A stretch of DNA of 64,000 nt from Chryseobacterium daecheongense (lineage in GTDB: Bacteria; Bacteroidota; Bacteroidia; Flavobacteriales; Weeksellaceae), in assembly GCF_003729955.1 (NCBI RefSeq), contig NZ_RJTX01000001.1:1-64000 (forward strand), read 5' to 3'. The translations under genes were made by a program, and so were the position numbers. The notes under the pieces were generated by a model. It saw only the letters and a program-made list of their open reading frames with translations. It ran no database searches and was not told the origin of the DNA. Each line of letters opens with the position of its first letter. Position 1 is the stretch's first letter. Positions 16,480 through 24,064 of this stretch are shown one piece after another.

Positions 16480-17349
16480 TCAAAAGAAAAAATGATTCTT
16501 CTGAATATAATCACGGCTTATGCTAATGCTTTCGAAAATATCTTTATCACTTGAGTCCTGCTCTACGAACCAATGTTTAAGCCCGGCTTTTTCTTTGGCT
16601 TCAAAAATCCTCTTGAAATCAATAATTCCGTTTCCAATTTCCGTAAAATCTTTACTGTCTTTCTGCATATCTTTTACATGCCATAGGGGGAATCTTCCCG
16701 GATATTTTTCAAAATAGGATAGAGGATCGAGGCCTGCTTTTGAGATCCAGTAAAGATCCATCTCCATTTTCACTAGTTCAGGAGACGAGTTTTCCAGGAT
16801 AAAATCATAAATATTTCCTTTCTCATCCCATTTCTCAAACTCAAAATCATGGTTGTGATAAGCCATCTGAATACCGGATTTTTGAGTGACCTCACCGGAT
16901 TTCTCCAATAATTCAGGAAGTTTTTTGTAATGTGCTGTTGTTCTTTCTTCAGGGAAAAGATAAGAGCAAACCATGAATTTTGTTCCAAGGAAACTCAGAT
17001 CTTCAACGGTTTTTTCCCAGTCATTCAATAAAGTCCCCGGGCTTTTATCAAGCAGTCCTGTTGTATGATGAGAGCTTATCACTTTTAAACCCGTATTTTT
17101 CAGAATAGATTGAAATTCACTTCTGTTTTTACCAAAAAAAGTACCGTTATACCCATAAATTTCTACCTCTTTATAGCCCAAATTAGCCAGTCTTTCAAGA
17201 GCTTTTTCCGGATTTTGAGAAATAGCATCACGAATAGTGTAAAGCTGTATCGCTAAAGGTTTTTTACGTTGAGTAACACCTGAAATTCCGCAAGAATATA
17301 ATCCGAGCAGACCTAAAGAGGAAAGAGTGACAAAATCTTTTCTGAGCAT
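16480..17349 (-). CDS. Secreted sugar phosphate isomerase/epimerase-like TIM-barrel protein
   Basis: A 289-aa protein of the xylose isomerase-like TIM barrel (AP_endonuc_2) superfamily. An N-terminal signal (residues 1-22, SLGLLGLYSCGIS) has a lipobox-like LYSC, so it may be a lipoprotein. The barrel starts at LAIQLYTIRDAI. Likely metal ligands are in YHNHDFEFE, VKMEMDLYWISKAG, LWHVKDMQ and WFVEQD. It probably isomerises or epimerises a sugar or sugar-like compound; the substrate is unknown. It starts 10 bases after the thioesterase stop. Confidence 0.85.
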   Translation of the reverse strand: MLRKDFVTLSSLGLLGLYSCGISGVTQRKKPLAIQLYTIRDAISQNPEKALERLANLGYKEVEIYGYNGTFFGKNRSEFQSILKNTGLKVISSHHTTGLLDKSPGTLLNDWEKTVEDLSFLGTKFMVCSYLFPEERTTAHYKKLPELLEKSGEVTQKSGIQMAYHNHDFEFEKWDEKGNIYDFILENSSPELVKMEMDLYWISKAGLDPLSYFEKYPGRFPLWHVKDMQKDSKDFTEIGNGIIDFKRIFEAKEKAGLKHWFVEQDSSDKDIFESISISRDYIQKNHFFF

Positions 17350-17359
17350 TGAACTTTGG

Positions 17360-17827
17360 TTATAAAAAAGGTTTCATTTCATCTTCGATCTGAGTTCTCA
17401 GCTCCATCAAACGTTTTGCGTATTGTTCCAACTGCTTTTCTTCTTCCGTTTGCGGAATCCATTTTGGAACCGGAAGCTTCTTCCCGTTTTCATCTACAGC
17501 AACAAAAACAATAATGCAGTGTGTTTTTTTATCAAATTTAGGCTGCTTTAGATTCCTTGAAGACACATTGATCGCAATATGCATGCTCGAAGTTCCAGTG
17601 TAAATTACCTGTGCTTCCACCTGTACAACTTCCCCGATTTTGATAGGGTCATAAAAACGAATTCCGCCTACATAAACTGTGACAGAATAGTTACCACTCC
17701 AGGTGGTTGCACACGCATAACCCGCCTGATCAATCCATTTCATAACACTTCCTCCATGAACATTTCCTCCGTAATTAACATCTGAGGGCTCTGAAATAAA
17801 CTGAAAAGTAATAGGCTTATTCTCCAT
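17360..17827 (-). CDS. Acyl-CoA thioesterase, hotdog fold (YciA/BFIT type)
   Basis: A 155-aa hotdog protein with NYGGNVHGGSVMKWIDQAGYACA, the Asn/Gly-rich active-site loop and hotdog helix of acyl-CoA hydrolases, and VEAQVIYTGTSSMHIAINV as the beta-sheet core. It cleaves acyl-CoA thioesters in the cytoplasm. First gene of a tightly spaced minus-strand run of five (thioesterase, TIM barrel, GLPGLI, LysR, YeiH), with gaps of 10, 27, 28 and 71 bases. Confidence 0.9.
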   Translation of the reverse strand: MENKPITFQFISEPSDVNYGGNVHGGSVMKWIDQAGYACATTWSGNYSVTVYVGGIRFYDPIKIGEVVQVEAQVIYTGTSSMHIAINVSSRNLKQPKFDKKTHCIIVFVAVDENGKKLPVPKWIPQTEEEKQLEQYAKRLMELRTQIEDEMKPFL

Positions 17828-17949
17828 TGATATAAAAATTTGAATAAAGGTATTTAATAATTTTCAAAATCTTGGATTAAATCCTACTTTTGAAGTTCGA
17901 AAGCTTAAAATATACTTATAATCAATAAAAAAGAAATAAGAAGCGGAAA

Positions 17950-18303
17950 ATGAAAAAAGTATTTTACCTGAACACGTGTGATACATGCAGAAAGATATTA
18001 GCACAGTTTGACCTTACGGATTGGGAACTTCGTGAAATCAAAAAAGAGCCGGTGACCAAAGAAGAATTGGCGGAAATGTATAAAAAGACAAAGTCTTATG
18101 AAGCCTTATTCAGTAAAAAGTCTACCCAGATCAAATCAAGAGGAATAGATGCCAAATCTTTGGAAGAAAAAGATTTTAAGAAGTTATTGCTGGATCATTA
18201 TACTTTTCTGAAACGTCCGGTTTTCATTACTGATGATAAAATCTTTGTAGGAAATGATAAGAAGAATGTAGAAGCTTTGAGGGAGTTTTTCGGAGTAAAT
18301 TAA
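17950..18303 (+). CDS. ArsC/Spx family protein
   Basis: A 117-aa thioredoxin-fold protein with the N-terminal motif TCDTCRK (Cys9 and Cys12 region), REIKKEPVTKEELAE and the C-terminal LKRPVFITDDKIFVGND, the pattern of the ArsC/Spx/YffB family. Members are glutaredoxin-dependent arsenate reductases or redox regulators; a CxxC motif fits the YffB/Spx-like group better than classical ArsC, which has a single catalytic Cys. No ars genes are nearby, so arsenate reduction should not be assumed. Confidence 0.82.
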   Translation: MKKVFYLNTCDTCRKILAQFDLTDWELREIKKEPVTKEELAEMYKKTKSYEALFSKKSTQIKSRGIDAKSLEEKDFKKLLLDHYTFLKRPVFITDDKIFVGNDKKNVEALREFFGVN

Positions 18304-18310
18304 TAGAAAT

Positions 18311-18415
18311 TTATCATTCTGAGTGAAATGAAATGGAGCGAAGAATCTCAATAAACCATTAAGATTAATTGAGATAGTAAGAATACTAAGTTAGATTCTC
18401 CTTTGTCAGAAAGAT
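18311..18415. repeat. Dispersed hairpin repeat, copy 1
   Basis: TCATTCTGAGTGAAATGAA and GAAGAATCTCA (18314-18350) face the inverted, slightly decayed counterparts AGATTCTCC and TCAGAAAGA (18393-18415). A second copy with the same outer and inner motifs lies at 45756-45835. Both are intergenic. Confidence 0.6.
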
Positions 18416-18440
18416 AGGCTTGAAAAGTTGATATAAAATA

Positions 18441-18468
18441 AAAACCGCAGAATATTCTGCGGTTTTTT
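18441..18468 (+). terminator. Rho-independent terminator
   Basis: Perfect 11-bp arms (AACCGCAGAAT / ATTCTGCGGTT) with essentially no loop bases, followed by TTTTTAA. It probably ends the ArsC-like transcript. Confidence 0.8.
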
Positions 18469-18578
18469 AATGCTATAATATATTCTCGTTTTTTACTAGT
18501 CATCTCAATATTTCAATTACGGTTTTCCGTAATCTATTGACAGGATGTTTTCTTTTATTTGTGGTAAAATCATTAACC

Positions 18579-19652
18579 ATGGAAAATGAATTAAAGTTTA
18601 AATTAGAACAGCTACATCAAAGGGTAGATGCATTAAAAGACGATATAAATACAGAAGAAGCAACAAAAAATGCTTTTGTAATGCCATTTATTCAAATATT
18701 GGGATATGATATTTTTAACCCAACTGAAGTTGTTCCAGAGTTTATTTGTGATATAGGAACAAAAAAAGGAGAAAAGGTTGATTACGTCATTAAAAAAGAT
18801 GGTAATCCTATCTTGATTATAGAATGTAAACATTGGAAAGAAAAAGCAGATGCACACAATTCTCAGCTTCATAGATATTATCATGTATCTAAATCCAGAT
18901 TTGGGGTTTTAACGAATGGGCATGTTTATAATTTTTATTCTGATTTGGAAAGGCCTAATATTATGGACGAGAAACCCTTTTTCACTTTAGATCTATCTAA
19001 TTTAAAGGATTCCTCATTAAAAATATTGGAGAATTTTACAAAAAATGGGTACAATCTTGAAAGTATTTTAGATTCGGCAGAAGCTTTAAAATATATTAAG
19101 GCTATTAAGAGTGAATTTGAAAAAGAATTGCGTGATCCATCAGATGATATTGTTAGATTGCTGGTTAACCGTTTTTTTGATAAACCATTGACTGCAAATC
19201 GGCTTACTACTTTTAAAGAATATACTAAAAAGGCTTTTTCAAATTATATTAATGATTCTATTAATTTTAGATTGAAAAATGCATTAAGTATAAATGAGTC
19301 TATTCCTTCAAAAGAAGATGAAAATATTAAATCTATAGATGTTAATGCTGAATCAGCCAAATTTATAACAACGGAAGAAGAAGTGGAAGGATCACAGATT
19401 GTTAAAGCAATTTTAAGAGAAATTATTCCAGCCAAAAGAATAGCATTTAGAGATACTCAGTCTTATTTTGGTATTTTATTAGATGATAATAATAGAAAGC
19501 CAATATGCAGGTTGCATTTTAATTCATCAAATAAATATATTGAGTTATTCAACAATGGTAAAGATAATGGAGAGAGAAAATTATTAAGCTCTATTGATGA
19601 TATTTATAACTACAAATCCGAACTGTTATCAACAGTACAGATATATGAATGA
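18579..19652 (+). CDS. Orphan HsdR N-terminal-domain (PD-(D/E)XK) protein
   Basis: A 357-aa protein whose N-terminal half matches the type I restriction HsdR_N nuclease fold: EEATKNAFVMPFIQILGYD, then GEKVDYVI with Asp68, and ILIIECKHW with Glu82 and Lys84, the D...ExK catalytic set. YYHVSKSRFGVLTNGHVYNFY follows as in HsdR_N. There is no helicase motor and no HsdM or HsdS gene nearby. The C-terminal half contains TEEEVEGSQIVKAIL and a beta-rich end with DDNNRKPICRLHFNS, seen in stand-alone members. Start at the ATG at 18579. It may cleave or bind DNA, possibly in defence; the biological role is unknown. Confidence 0.8.
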   Translation: MENELKFKLEQLHQRVDALKDDINTEEATKNAFVMPFIQILGYDIFNPTEVVPEFICDIGTKKGEKVDYVIKKDGNPILIIECKHWKEKADAHNSQLHRYYHVSKSRFGVLTNGHVYNFYSDLERPNIMDEKPFFTLDLSNLKDSSLKILENFTKNGYNLESILDSAEALKYIKAIKSEFEKELRDPSDDIVRLLVNRFFDKPLTANRLTTFKEYTKKAFSNYINDSINFRLKNALSINESIPSKEDENIKSIDVNAESAKFITTEEEVEGSQIVKAILREIIPAKRIAFRDTQSYFGILLDDNNRKPICRLHFNSSNKYIELFNNGKDNGERKLLSSIDDIYNYKSELLSTVQIYE

Positions 19653-19654
19653 TG

Positions 19655-19686
19655 AAAAAAAAGCGGCCATAATTGGCCGCTTTTTA
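19655..19686. terminator. Bidirectional terminator
   Basis: The stem AAAAAAGCGGCCA / TGGCCGCTTTTT with loop TAAT lies between the convergent HsdR_N-type gene and gcvT. Confidence 0.85.
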
Positions 19687-19700
19687 ATATTTACATATTC

Positions 19701-20777
19701 TTACACAAAAGGAGCTTTCACCACTTTTGCAGGAATATTCTTATTTCTTACCTGAATAAAGATTTCAGATCCAAGCTTGAAGTGAGGTTTATCAACATAC
19801 GCCAATCCCAAACCTATTTTCTTCATTGGAGACTGAGTTCCGGAAGTTACCTTACCGATTACATTGCCTTCTGCATCTACAACAGGATAATCGTGTCTTG
19901 GAACCCCTTTATCCTGAAGCTCAAAACCAACTAATTTTCTGTTTACCCCTTCTTCTTTTTGCTTGGCAAAAGTATCTTTAGACACAAAATCTTTATCAAA
20001 CTTGGTGATCCATCCTAATCCTGCTTCAATAGGAGAAGTGGTGTCATCAATGTCATTTCCGTATAAGCAGAAACCTTTTTCCAATCTTAAAGTATCTCTT
20101 GCAGCCAATCCGCAAGGAATGATTCCTTCCGCTTCTCCGGCTTTAATGATTTCATCCCAAAGCTTTTCCGCAGATTCGTTTTTGAAGTAGATCTCAAAAC
20201 CTCCACTTCCTGTATAACCGGTGTTGGAAATGATTACATCATTTACCCCCGCAACAGATCCTACTGTGAAGTGATAGTAAGGAATCTCAGAAAGGTTGGT
20301 ATCTGTTAATTTCTGAAGGATTTCCGTTGCTTTCGGACCTTGAACAGCCAAAAGAGACATCTCATCAGAAGCATTGGTCATCTGAGCCCCGAAAGTATTG
20401 TATTTTGAGATATGATTCCAGTCTTTATCAATATTGGAAGCATTCACCACTACAAAATATTTGTTGTCTTCCATTTTATAGACGATCAAATCATCCACAA
20501 TTCCACCATTTTCATTAGGAAGGCAAGAATATTGAGCTTTTCCGTTTTCCAAAGCATCTACATTGTTGGTTGTAACATATTGTAAAAGTTCTTTAGAACC
20601 CGGACCTTCGATGAAAAACTGTCCCATGTGGGAAACGTCAAATAATCCTGCTTTTTCTCTTACTGCAAAATGCTCTTCAGTAACTCCTGAATATTGTACA
20701 GGCATTTCAAAACCTGCAAAAGGTACTATTTTCGCTCCCAAAGAAACGTGTTTGTCGTACAAGGCTGTTTTCTTCAT
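19701..20777 (-). CDS. gcvT: Glycine cleavage system T protein (aminomethyltransferase)
   Basis: Transfers the aminomethyl carbon from lipoylated GcvH to tetrahydrofolate, releasing ammonia; part of the glycine cleavage complex. 358 aa, the usual length. Visible family blocks: [11 protein letters not shown] near the N-terminus, [29 protein letters not shown] (with the conserved Asp-Asp), [35 protein letters not shown] and [17 protein letters not shown]. gcvH and gcvP are not adjacent. Confidence 0.97.
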   Translation of the reverse strand: MKKTALYDKHVSLGAKIVPFAGFEMPVQYSGVTEEHFAVREKAGLFDVSHMGQFFIEGPGSKELLQYVTTNNVDALENGKAQYSCLPNENGGIVDDLIVYKMEDNKYFVVVNASNIDKDWNHISKYNTFGAQMTNASDEMSLLAVQGPKATEILQKLTDTNLSEIPYYHFTVGSVAGVNDVIISNTGYTGSGGFEIYFKNESAEKLWDEIIKAGEAEGIIPCGLAARDTLRLEKGFCLYGNDIDDTTSPIEAGLGWITKFDKDFVSKDTFAKQKEEGVNRKLVGFELQDKGVPRHDYPVVDAEGNVIGKVTSGTQSPMKKIGLGLAYVDKPHFKLGSEIFIQVRNKNIPAKVVKAPFV

Positions 20778-20784
20778 GTTTATT

Positions 20785-20816
20785 TTTTATTTCTTTATTT
20801 CTTTATTTCTTTATTT
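20785..20816. repeat. Short tandem repeat upstream of gcvT
   Basis: Almost four copies of the 8-mer TTATTTCT fill the gap between the gcvT start and the next gene's stop. The repeat enters the last codons of the small secreted protein gene. Copy number could vary by slippage. Confidence 0.6.
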
Positions 20817-21279
20817 TAAAACTGTTAAAGGTTTCGTTGAAAAGACTCATATAATTACCATTCCAATACTTCTGTTTGCAATTGATGGTGATGAGATAAA
20901 GGTCTTTTTCTTTCTGAAAAACTTTTGTGATCCAGTAAAGCTTTTCTTTTTCATCAAAATATTCGTAATTATATTCTGTATATCCTTTTTTGCCGTTCCT
21001 GCTCTTTATTTTGTCTTCCTCATCGGTGGAATGATAAAGCGCAAGGATGAATTTTTTGGTTTCGCTTTTAGGAAGTGCAAGATTATGGTATTCTGAAATG
21101 GTAATAGCTCCTATCTGGTTATCAGGGAAAATATTGACGATATCTTCAGTATTCATCACTTTCCATATTTCAGGAACGGAAATGGAATAATTCGGGTTGT
21201 CAAAGACTTTAGTACTTGTTTTTTGCGCAAAAACGGTAAAGCTTATTAAAAATGTAAGTAATAATGATACTCTTTTCAT
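20803..21279 (-). CDS. Small secreted protein of unknown function
   Basis: A 158-aa protein starting MKRVSLLLTFLISFTVFAQ, a signal peptide with cleavage before or after Gln19. The mature part (PNYSISVPEIWKVMNTEDI, SEYHNLALPKSETKKFIL, LYLITINCKQKYWNGN) resembles small PsbP-like or DUF1795-type envelope proteins in pattern, but I do not recognise the family with certainty. It starts 4-7 bases after the idi stop, so it is co-transcribed with idi. An upstream extension of the frame overlaps idi and is not credible. Confidence 0.7.
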   Translation of the reverse strand: MKRVSLLLTFLISFTVFAQKTSTKVFDNPNYSISVPEIWKVMNTEDIVNIFPDNQIGAITISEYHNLALPKSETKKFILALYHSTDEEDKIKSRNGKKGYTEYNYEYFDEKEKLYWITKVFQKEKDLYLITINCKQKYWNGNYMSLFNETFNSFKIKK

Positions 21280-21286
21280 CATACAT

Positions 21287-21796
21287 TTAAAAATGATGTT
21301 TATACTCTTCAAGAATGATCTTGAACCATTTCGTGAAATGTTCGGGGTTTTGAGATAATTCCTGGTCAAGCTCTTTCATGGAAACATATCTTACCTCGTC
21401 CACTTCATCTTTGTTCAGATTAAACTCTCCTTCATAATTGCCTATAAATACATGGTCAAGCTCATGCTCCCAAAGTCCTTCACCCACATCCGCTTTATAG
21501 ATAAAATTGAATTTTTCGGAAAGATCAGCCGTGATTCCCAGTTCTTCTTTTAATCTTCTTGTAGCTCCGTCAAGATAAGTCTCCCCATTTCTGGGGTGTG
21601 AGCATACTGCATTCGTCCATTGATTCGGAGAATGGTATTTTTTAGCAGCTCTTTTCTGAAGGAGCATTTCACCTTTACTGTTGAACAGAAAAATGGAAAA
21701 AGCCCTGTGCAGTAAACCGTTTACATGAGCTTGCTGCTTTTCCATCAAACCTAAAACTTCATCTTCAGGATTTACTAAAACTACAAATTCTTCCAT
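21287..21796 (-). CDS. idi: Isopentenyl-diphosphate delta-isomerase, type 1
   Basis: Interconverts IPP and DMAPP for isoprenoid synthesis (menaquinone side chain, carotenoids, undecaprenyl phosphate). A 169-aa Nudix-fold protein: LLHRAFSIFLFNSKGEMLLQ, WTNAVCSHPRNGE with the catalytic Cys, the Nudix-like ATRRLKEELGI, and WEHELDHVFIG with the catalytic Glu region. A TACATTTG -7 box ends only 5 bases before the start codon, so the mRNA may be leaderless. Confidence 0.95.
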   Translation of the reverse strand: MEEFVVLVNPEDEVLGLMEKQQAHVNGLLHRAFSIFLFNSKGEMLLQKRAAKKYHSPNQWTNAVCSHPRNGETYLDGATRRLKEELGITADLSEKFNFIYKADVGEGLWEHELDHVFIGNYEGEFNLNKDEVDEVRYVSMKELDQELSQNPEHFTKWFKIILEEYKHHF

Positions 21797-21801
21797 TCCT
21801 A

Positions 21802-21809
21802 CAAATGTA
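21802..21809 (-). promoter_or_regulatory. -7 element for idi
   Basis: The minus strand reads TACATTTG, a full consensus match, 5 bases from the idi ATG. Transcription would begin at or next to the start codon. Confidence 0.55.
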
Positions 21810-22049
21810 AGAGTAATAAATGTATTTTGGAAATTTTTGGTGAAACATCATATTTGTCAGTTAATGATGTATCAATTTAATCAGATTTAAAAAGAACATG
21901 TGTTTTTGGACTACATCTGATAAAATGAAAAATTTTAACCAGATTGCATAAAATGTAAAGTAATAGTTAATTTTATTCATTAAATATTAATTTATTTAGT
22001 AAATTTTCAATGAAGTTCAGTTTAAAGATTCTTTCTGGTTGAAAAACCG

Positions 22050-22057
22050 TACCTTTG
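22050..22057 (+). promoter_or_regulatory. -7 element for the HAD-like gene
   Basis: TACCTTTG matches TAnnTTTG and lies 14 bases before the ATG at 22072. It excludes the in-frame TTG at 22039 as start. Confidence 0.55.
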
Positions 22058-22071
22058 CCATTCAAAATTTA

Positions 22072-22476
22072 ATGATGGAATTAGAATATAAAGACCACAT
22101 AAGTCCAATTTTGAAGGACGGAGTAAAGAACTACTTAATCGATATCGACGGGACTATTACAGACGACGTTCCGAATGAAGAACCGGAAAGAATGGTTACA
22201 TGTGAACCATATCCTGATGCATTGGAAACCATTAACAAATGGTATGATGAAGGGCATCAAATCTGCTTTTTCACTTCAAGAACTGAAAATTTAAAGCAAA
22301 TTACGATCGATTGGCTGGATAAGCACGGTTTCAAGTATCACAGTGTATTATGCGGAAAGCCAAGAGGCGGGAATTATCATTGGATTGATAATCACTTGGT
22401 AAGAGCAACAAGATATAAAGGGAAATTTACGGATATGGTAGAAAAACAGGTGACCATTGAAGTGTTTAAAGACTAA
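22072..22476 (+). CDS. HAD-superfamily phosphatase-like protein
   Basis: A 134-aa protein with the HAD motif I YLIDIDGTITDD (Asp24 and Asp26), motif II in CFFTSRTEN, and KPRGGNYHWIDNH near the end providing Lys and Asp. It has no large cap domain, resembling the small phosphatase domains of LNS2 and polynucleotide-kinase type proteins. Start at ATG 22072 or the adjacent ATG at 22075. It lies 56 bases upstream of a 2-hydroxyacid dehydrogenase gene and is probably co-transcribed. If that enzyme makes 3-phosphohydroxypyruvate, a linked phosphatase would be consistent, but the substrate is unknown. Confidence 0.78.
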   Translation: MMELEYKDHISPILKDGVKNYLIDIDGTITDDVPNEEPERMVTCEPYPDALETINKWYDEGHQICFFTSRTENLKQITIDWLDKHGFKYHSVLCGKPRGGNYHWIDNHLVRATRYKGKFTDMVEKQVTIEVFKD

Positions 22477-22532
22477 AAAAATGATTCTGAATCTGGATAT
22501 TACGCTCGGATTTAAAAAATAATATAAGTTTA

Positions 22533-23492
22533 ATGAAAGTTTTAGCAAATGACGGCTTGGATCAATCAGGGATTGATGCATTAACAGAAAAAGGTTTTGA
22601 AGTGATCACTACAAAAGTTCCCCAGGAATTTTTAGTAGAATATATTAATGAACATAAGATCCGTACTTTACTGGTGCGAAGTGCAACCCAGGTAAGAAAA
22701 GATATTATTGATAACTGTCCGTCATTAGACATCATTGGAAGAGGTGGAGTAGGAATGGATAATATTGATGTGGATTATGCAAGAGAAAAAGGGATTCATG
22801 TGATCAATACACCTTCCGCTTCTTCGGAATCCGTTGCAGAATTGGTTTTTGCTCATTTATTTTCAGGGGCAAGATTTTTACAGGACTCCAACAGGAAAAT
22901 GCCTTTAGTAGGAGATACTGAATTTGCAGCACTTAAAAAAGCATATACGGCGGGGATTGAGCTTAGAGGAAAAACCATTGGTATTGTTGGAATGGGAAGA
23001 ATCGGGCAGGAAGTAGCGAGAATTGCTTTAGGTTTAGGAATGAGAGTAATTGCAGCTGACAATAATGTAGGAAGAGCGAGTATTAAGGTGAAATTCTACA
23101 ACAATCAGTTTATCAACGTTGATATTGAAACAGAACCTTTGCATGATGTCTTAAAGCATTCAGATTTTATTACCCTTCATGTTCCAGCTCAAAAAGAAGG
23201 CTACATGATCGGTAAGAATGAATTTGAAATGATGAAGGACGGCGTAGCAGTCGTTAACTGTTCAAGAGGGGGAGTGATTGATGAAGCTGCTTTAATTGAA
23301 GCATTAGATTCCGGGAAAGTGAAATTTGCAGGGCTGGATGTTTTCATCAATGAGCCGACTCCTTCAAAGGAAATTTTAAATCACCCAAAAATCTCTTTAA
23401 CGCCGCACACAGGAGCATCTACTTTGGAAGCACAGGATAGAATCGGGCTTTCTTTGGCAGAACAGATCTCAAGTATTTTGCAGATTCACTAA
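22533..23492 (+). CDS. D-2-hydroxyacid dehydrogenase (phosphoglycerate dehydrogenase-like)
   Basis: A 319-aa NAD-dependent dehydrogenase. The dinucleotide motif GIVGMGRIGQE is central, and the catalytic Arg-Glu-His set is visible in VNCSRGGVIDE, DVFINEPTPS and LTPHTGAST. The N-terminal LLVRSATQVRKDIID and GRGGVGMDNIDVDYA are typical of SerA. It lacks the C-terminal ACT domain of feedback-regulated SerA, as in many Bacteroidota. 3-Phosphoglycerate oxidation to phosphohydroxypyruvate for serine synthesis is likely; another hydroxyacid is possible. serC is not adjacent. Confidence 0.85.
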   Translation: MKVLANDGLDQSGIDALTEKGFEVITTKVPQEFLVEYINEHKIRTLLVRSATQVRKDIIDNCPSLDIIGRGGVGMDNIDVDYAREKGIHVINTPSASSESVAELVFAHLFSGARFLQDSNRKMPLVGDTEFAALKKAYTAGIELRGKTIGIVGMGRIGQEVARIALGLGMRVIAADNNVGRASIKVKFYNNQFINVDIETEPLHDVLKHSDFITLHVPAQKEGYMIGKNEFEMMKDGVAVVNCSRGGVIDEAALIEALDSGKVKFAGLDVFINEPTPSKEILNHPKISLTPHTGASTLEAQDRIGLSLAEQISSILQIH

Positions 23493-23510
23493 TCTGATTA
23501 TGATAAAAAA

Positions 23511-23542
23511 TAAAAAAACACCTCTATTAGAGGTGTTTTTTT
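23511..23542. terminator. Bidirectional terminator
   Basis: The stem AAAACACCTCTA / TAGAGGTGTTTT with loop TT and T runs on both sides lies between the convergent dehydrogenase gene and mscL. Confidence 0.85.
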
Positions 23543-23545
23543 TAT

Positions 23546-23926
23546 TTATACGTTTCTGTTGCTTTTCAACAGATCTCTGATTTCAGTTAATAATTTCTGA
23601 TCGTCAGTAGGTCCGGCTGGAGCTGGTTCCTCTTTTTTGCTGATCCTGTTAATTCCTTTTATCATAATGAAAAGAACCAGGGCAATACAGAAGAAGTTGA
23701 TGACCGCTGACAAAAAGTTACCATAAGTAACTCCATTCCATGCCAATTCTTTAATGTTATCTGCACCTGCAGCTTTCATGGCAGGATTAAGAAGAAGCGG
23801 AGTAATAACATCTTCTACGAATGAAGAAACAATCTTACCGAAAGCTCCACCGATAATTACCCCTACCGCCAGATCAATAACGTTGCCTTTGATGGCAAAT
23901 TCTTTAAATTCTTTGATAAATCCCAT
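23546..23926 (-). CDS. mscL: Large-conductance mechanosensitive channel MscL
   Basis: A 126-aa channel that opens under membrane tension to release solutes on osmotic downshock. N-terminal amphipathic helix MGFIKEFKEFAIKG, TM1 in NVIDLAVGVIIGGAFGKIVSSFV (the gate), a periplasmic loop, TM2 in FFCIALVLFIMIKGINRI, and a charged C-terminal bundle helix. Length and all landmarks are standard. Confidence 0.97.
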   Translation of the reverse strand: MGFIKEFKEFAIKGNVIDLAVGVIIGGAFGKIVSSFVEDVITPLLLNPAMKAAGADNIKELAWNGVTYGNFLSAVINFFCIALVLFIMIKGINRISKKEEPAPAGPTDDQKLLTEIRDLLKSNRNV

Positions 23927-23956
23927 AATTTATATTTTTTTGTTTATTGTTATATA

Positions 23957-23987
23957 CAAAAGTAGGTTTTAAAAATTTAAACATCAA
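23957..23987 (-). promoter_or_regulatory. mscL promoter
   Basis: On the minus strand TTG (23987-23985), a 20-bp spacer, then TACTTTTG (23964-23957), about 30 bases before the start codon. Confidence 0.6.
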
Positions 23988-24064
23988 TAGTTCCCATTAT
24001 TTTTCGGCTTAAATTCTCTTCATCTTGGAATTATTATTGTTAAATTTAATCAAATTACCTGAAA

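Noticed and set aside
20563..21096. Plus-strand ORF of 177 codons with hydrophobic stretches
   Set aside because: Antisense to gcvT and the small secreted protein; the hydrophobicity comes from reverse-complemented Lys/Glu-rich codons and the TTATTTCT repeat.
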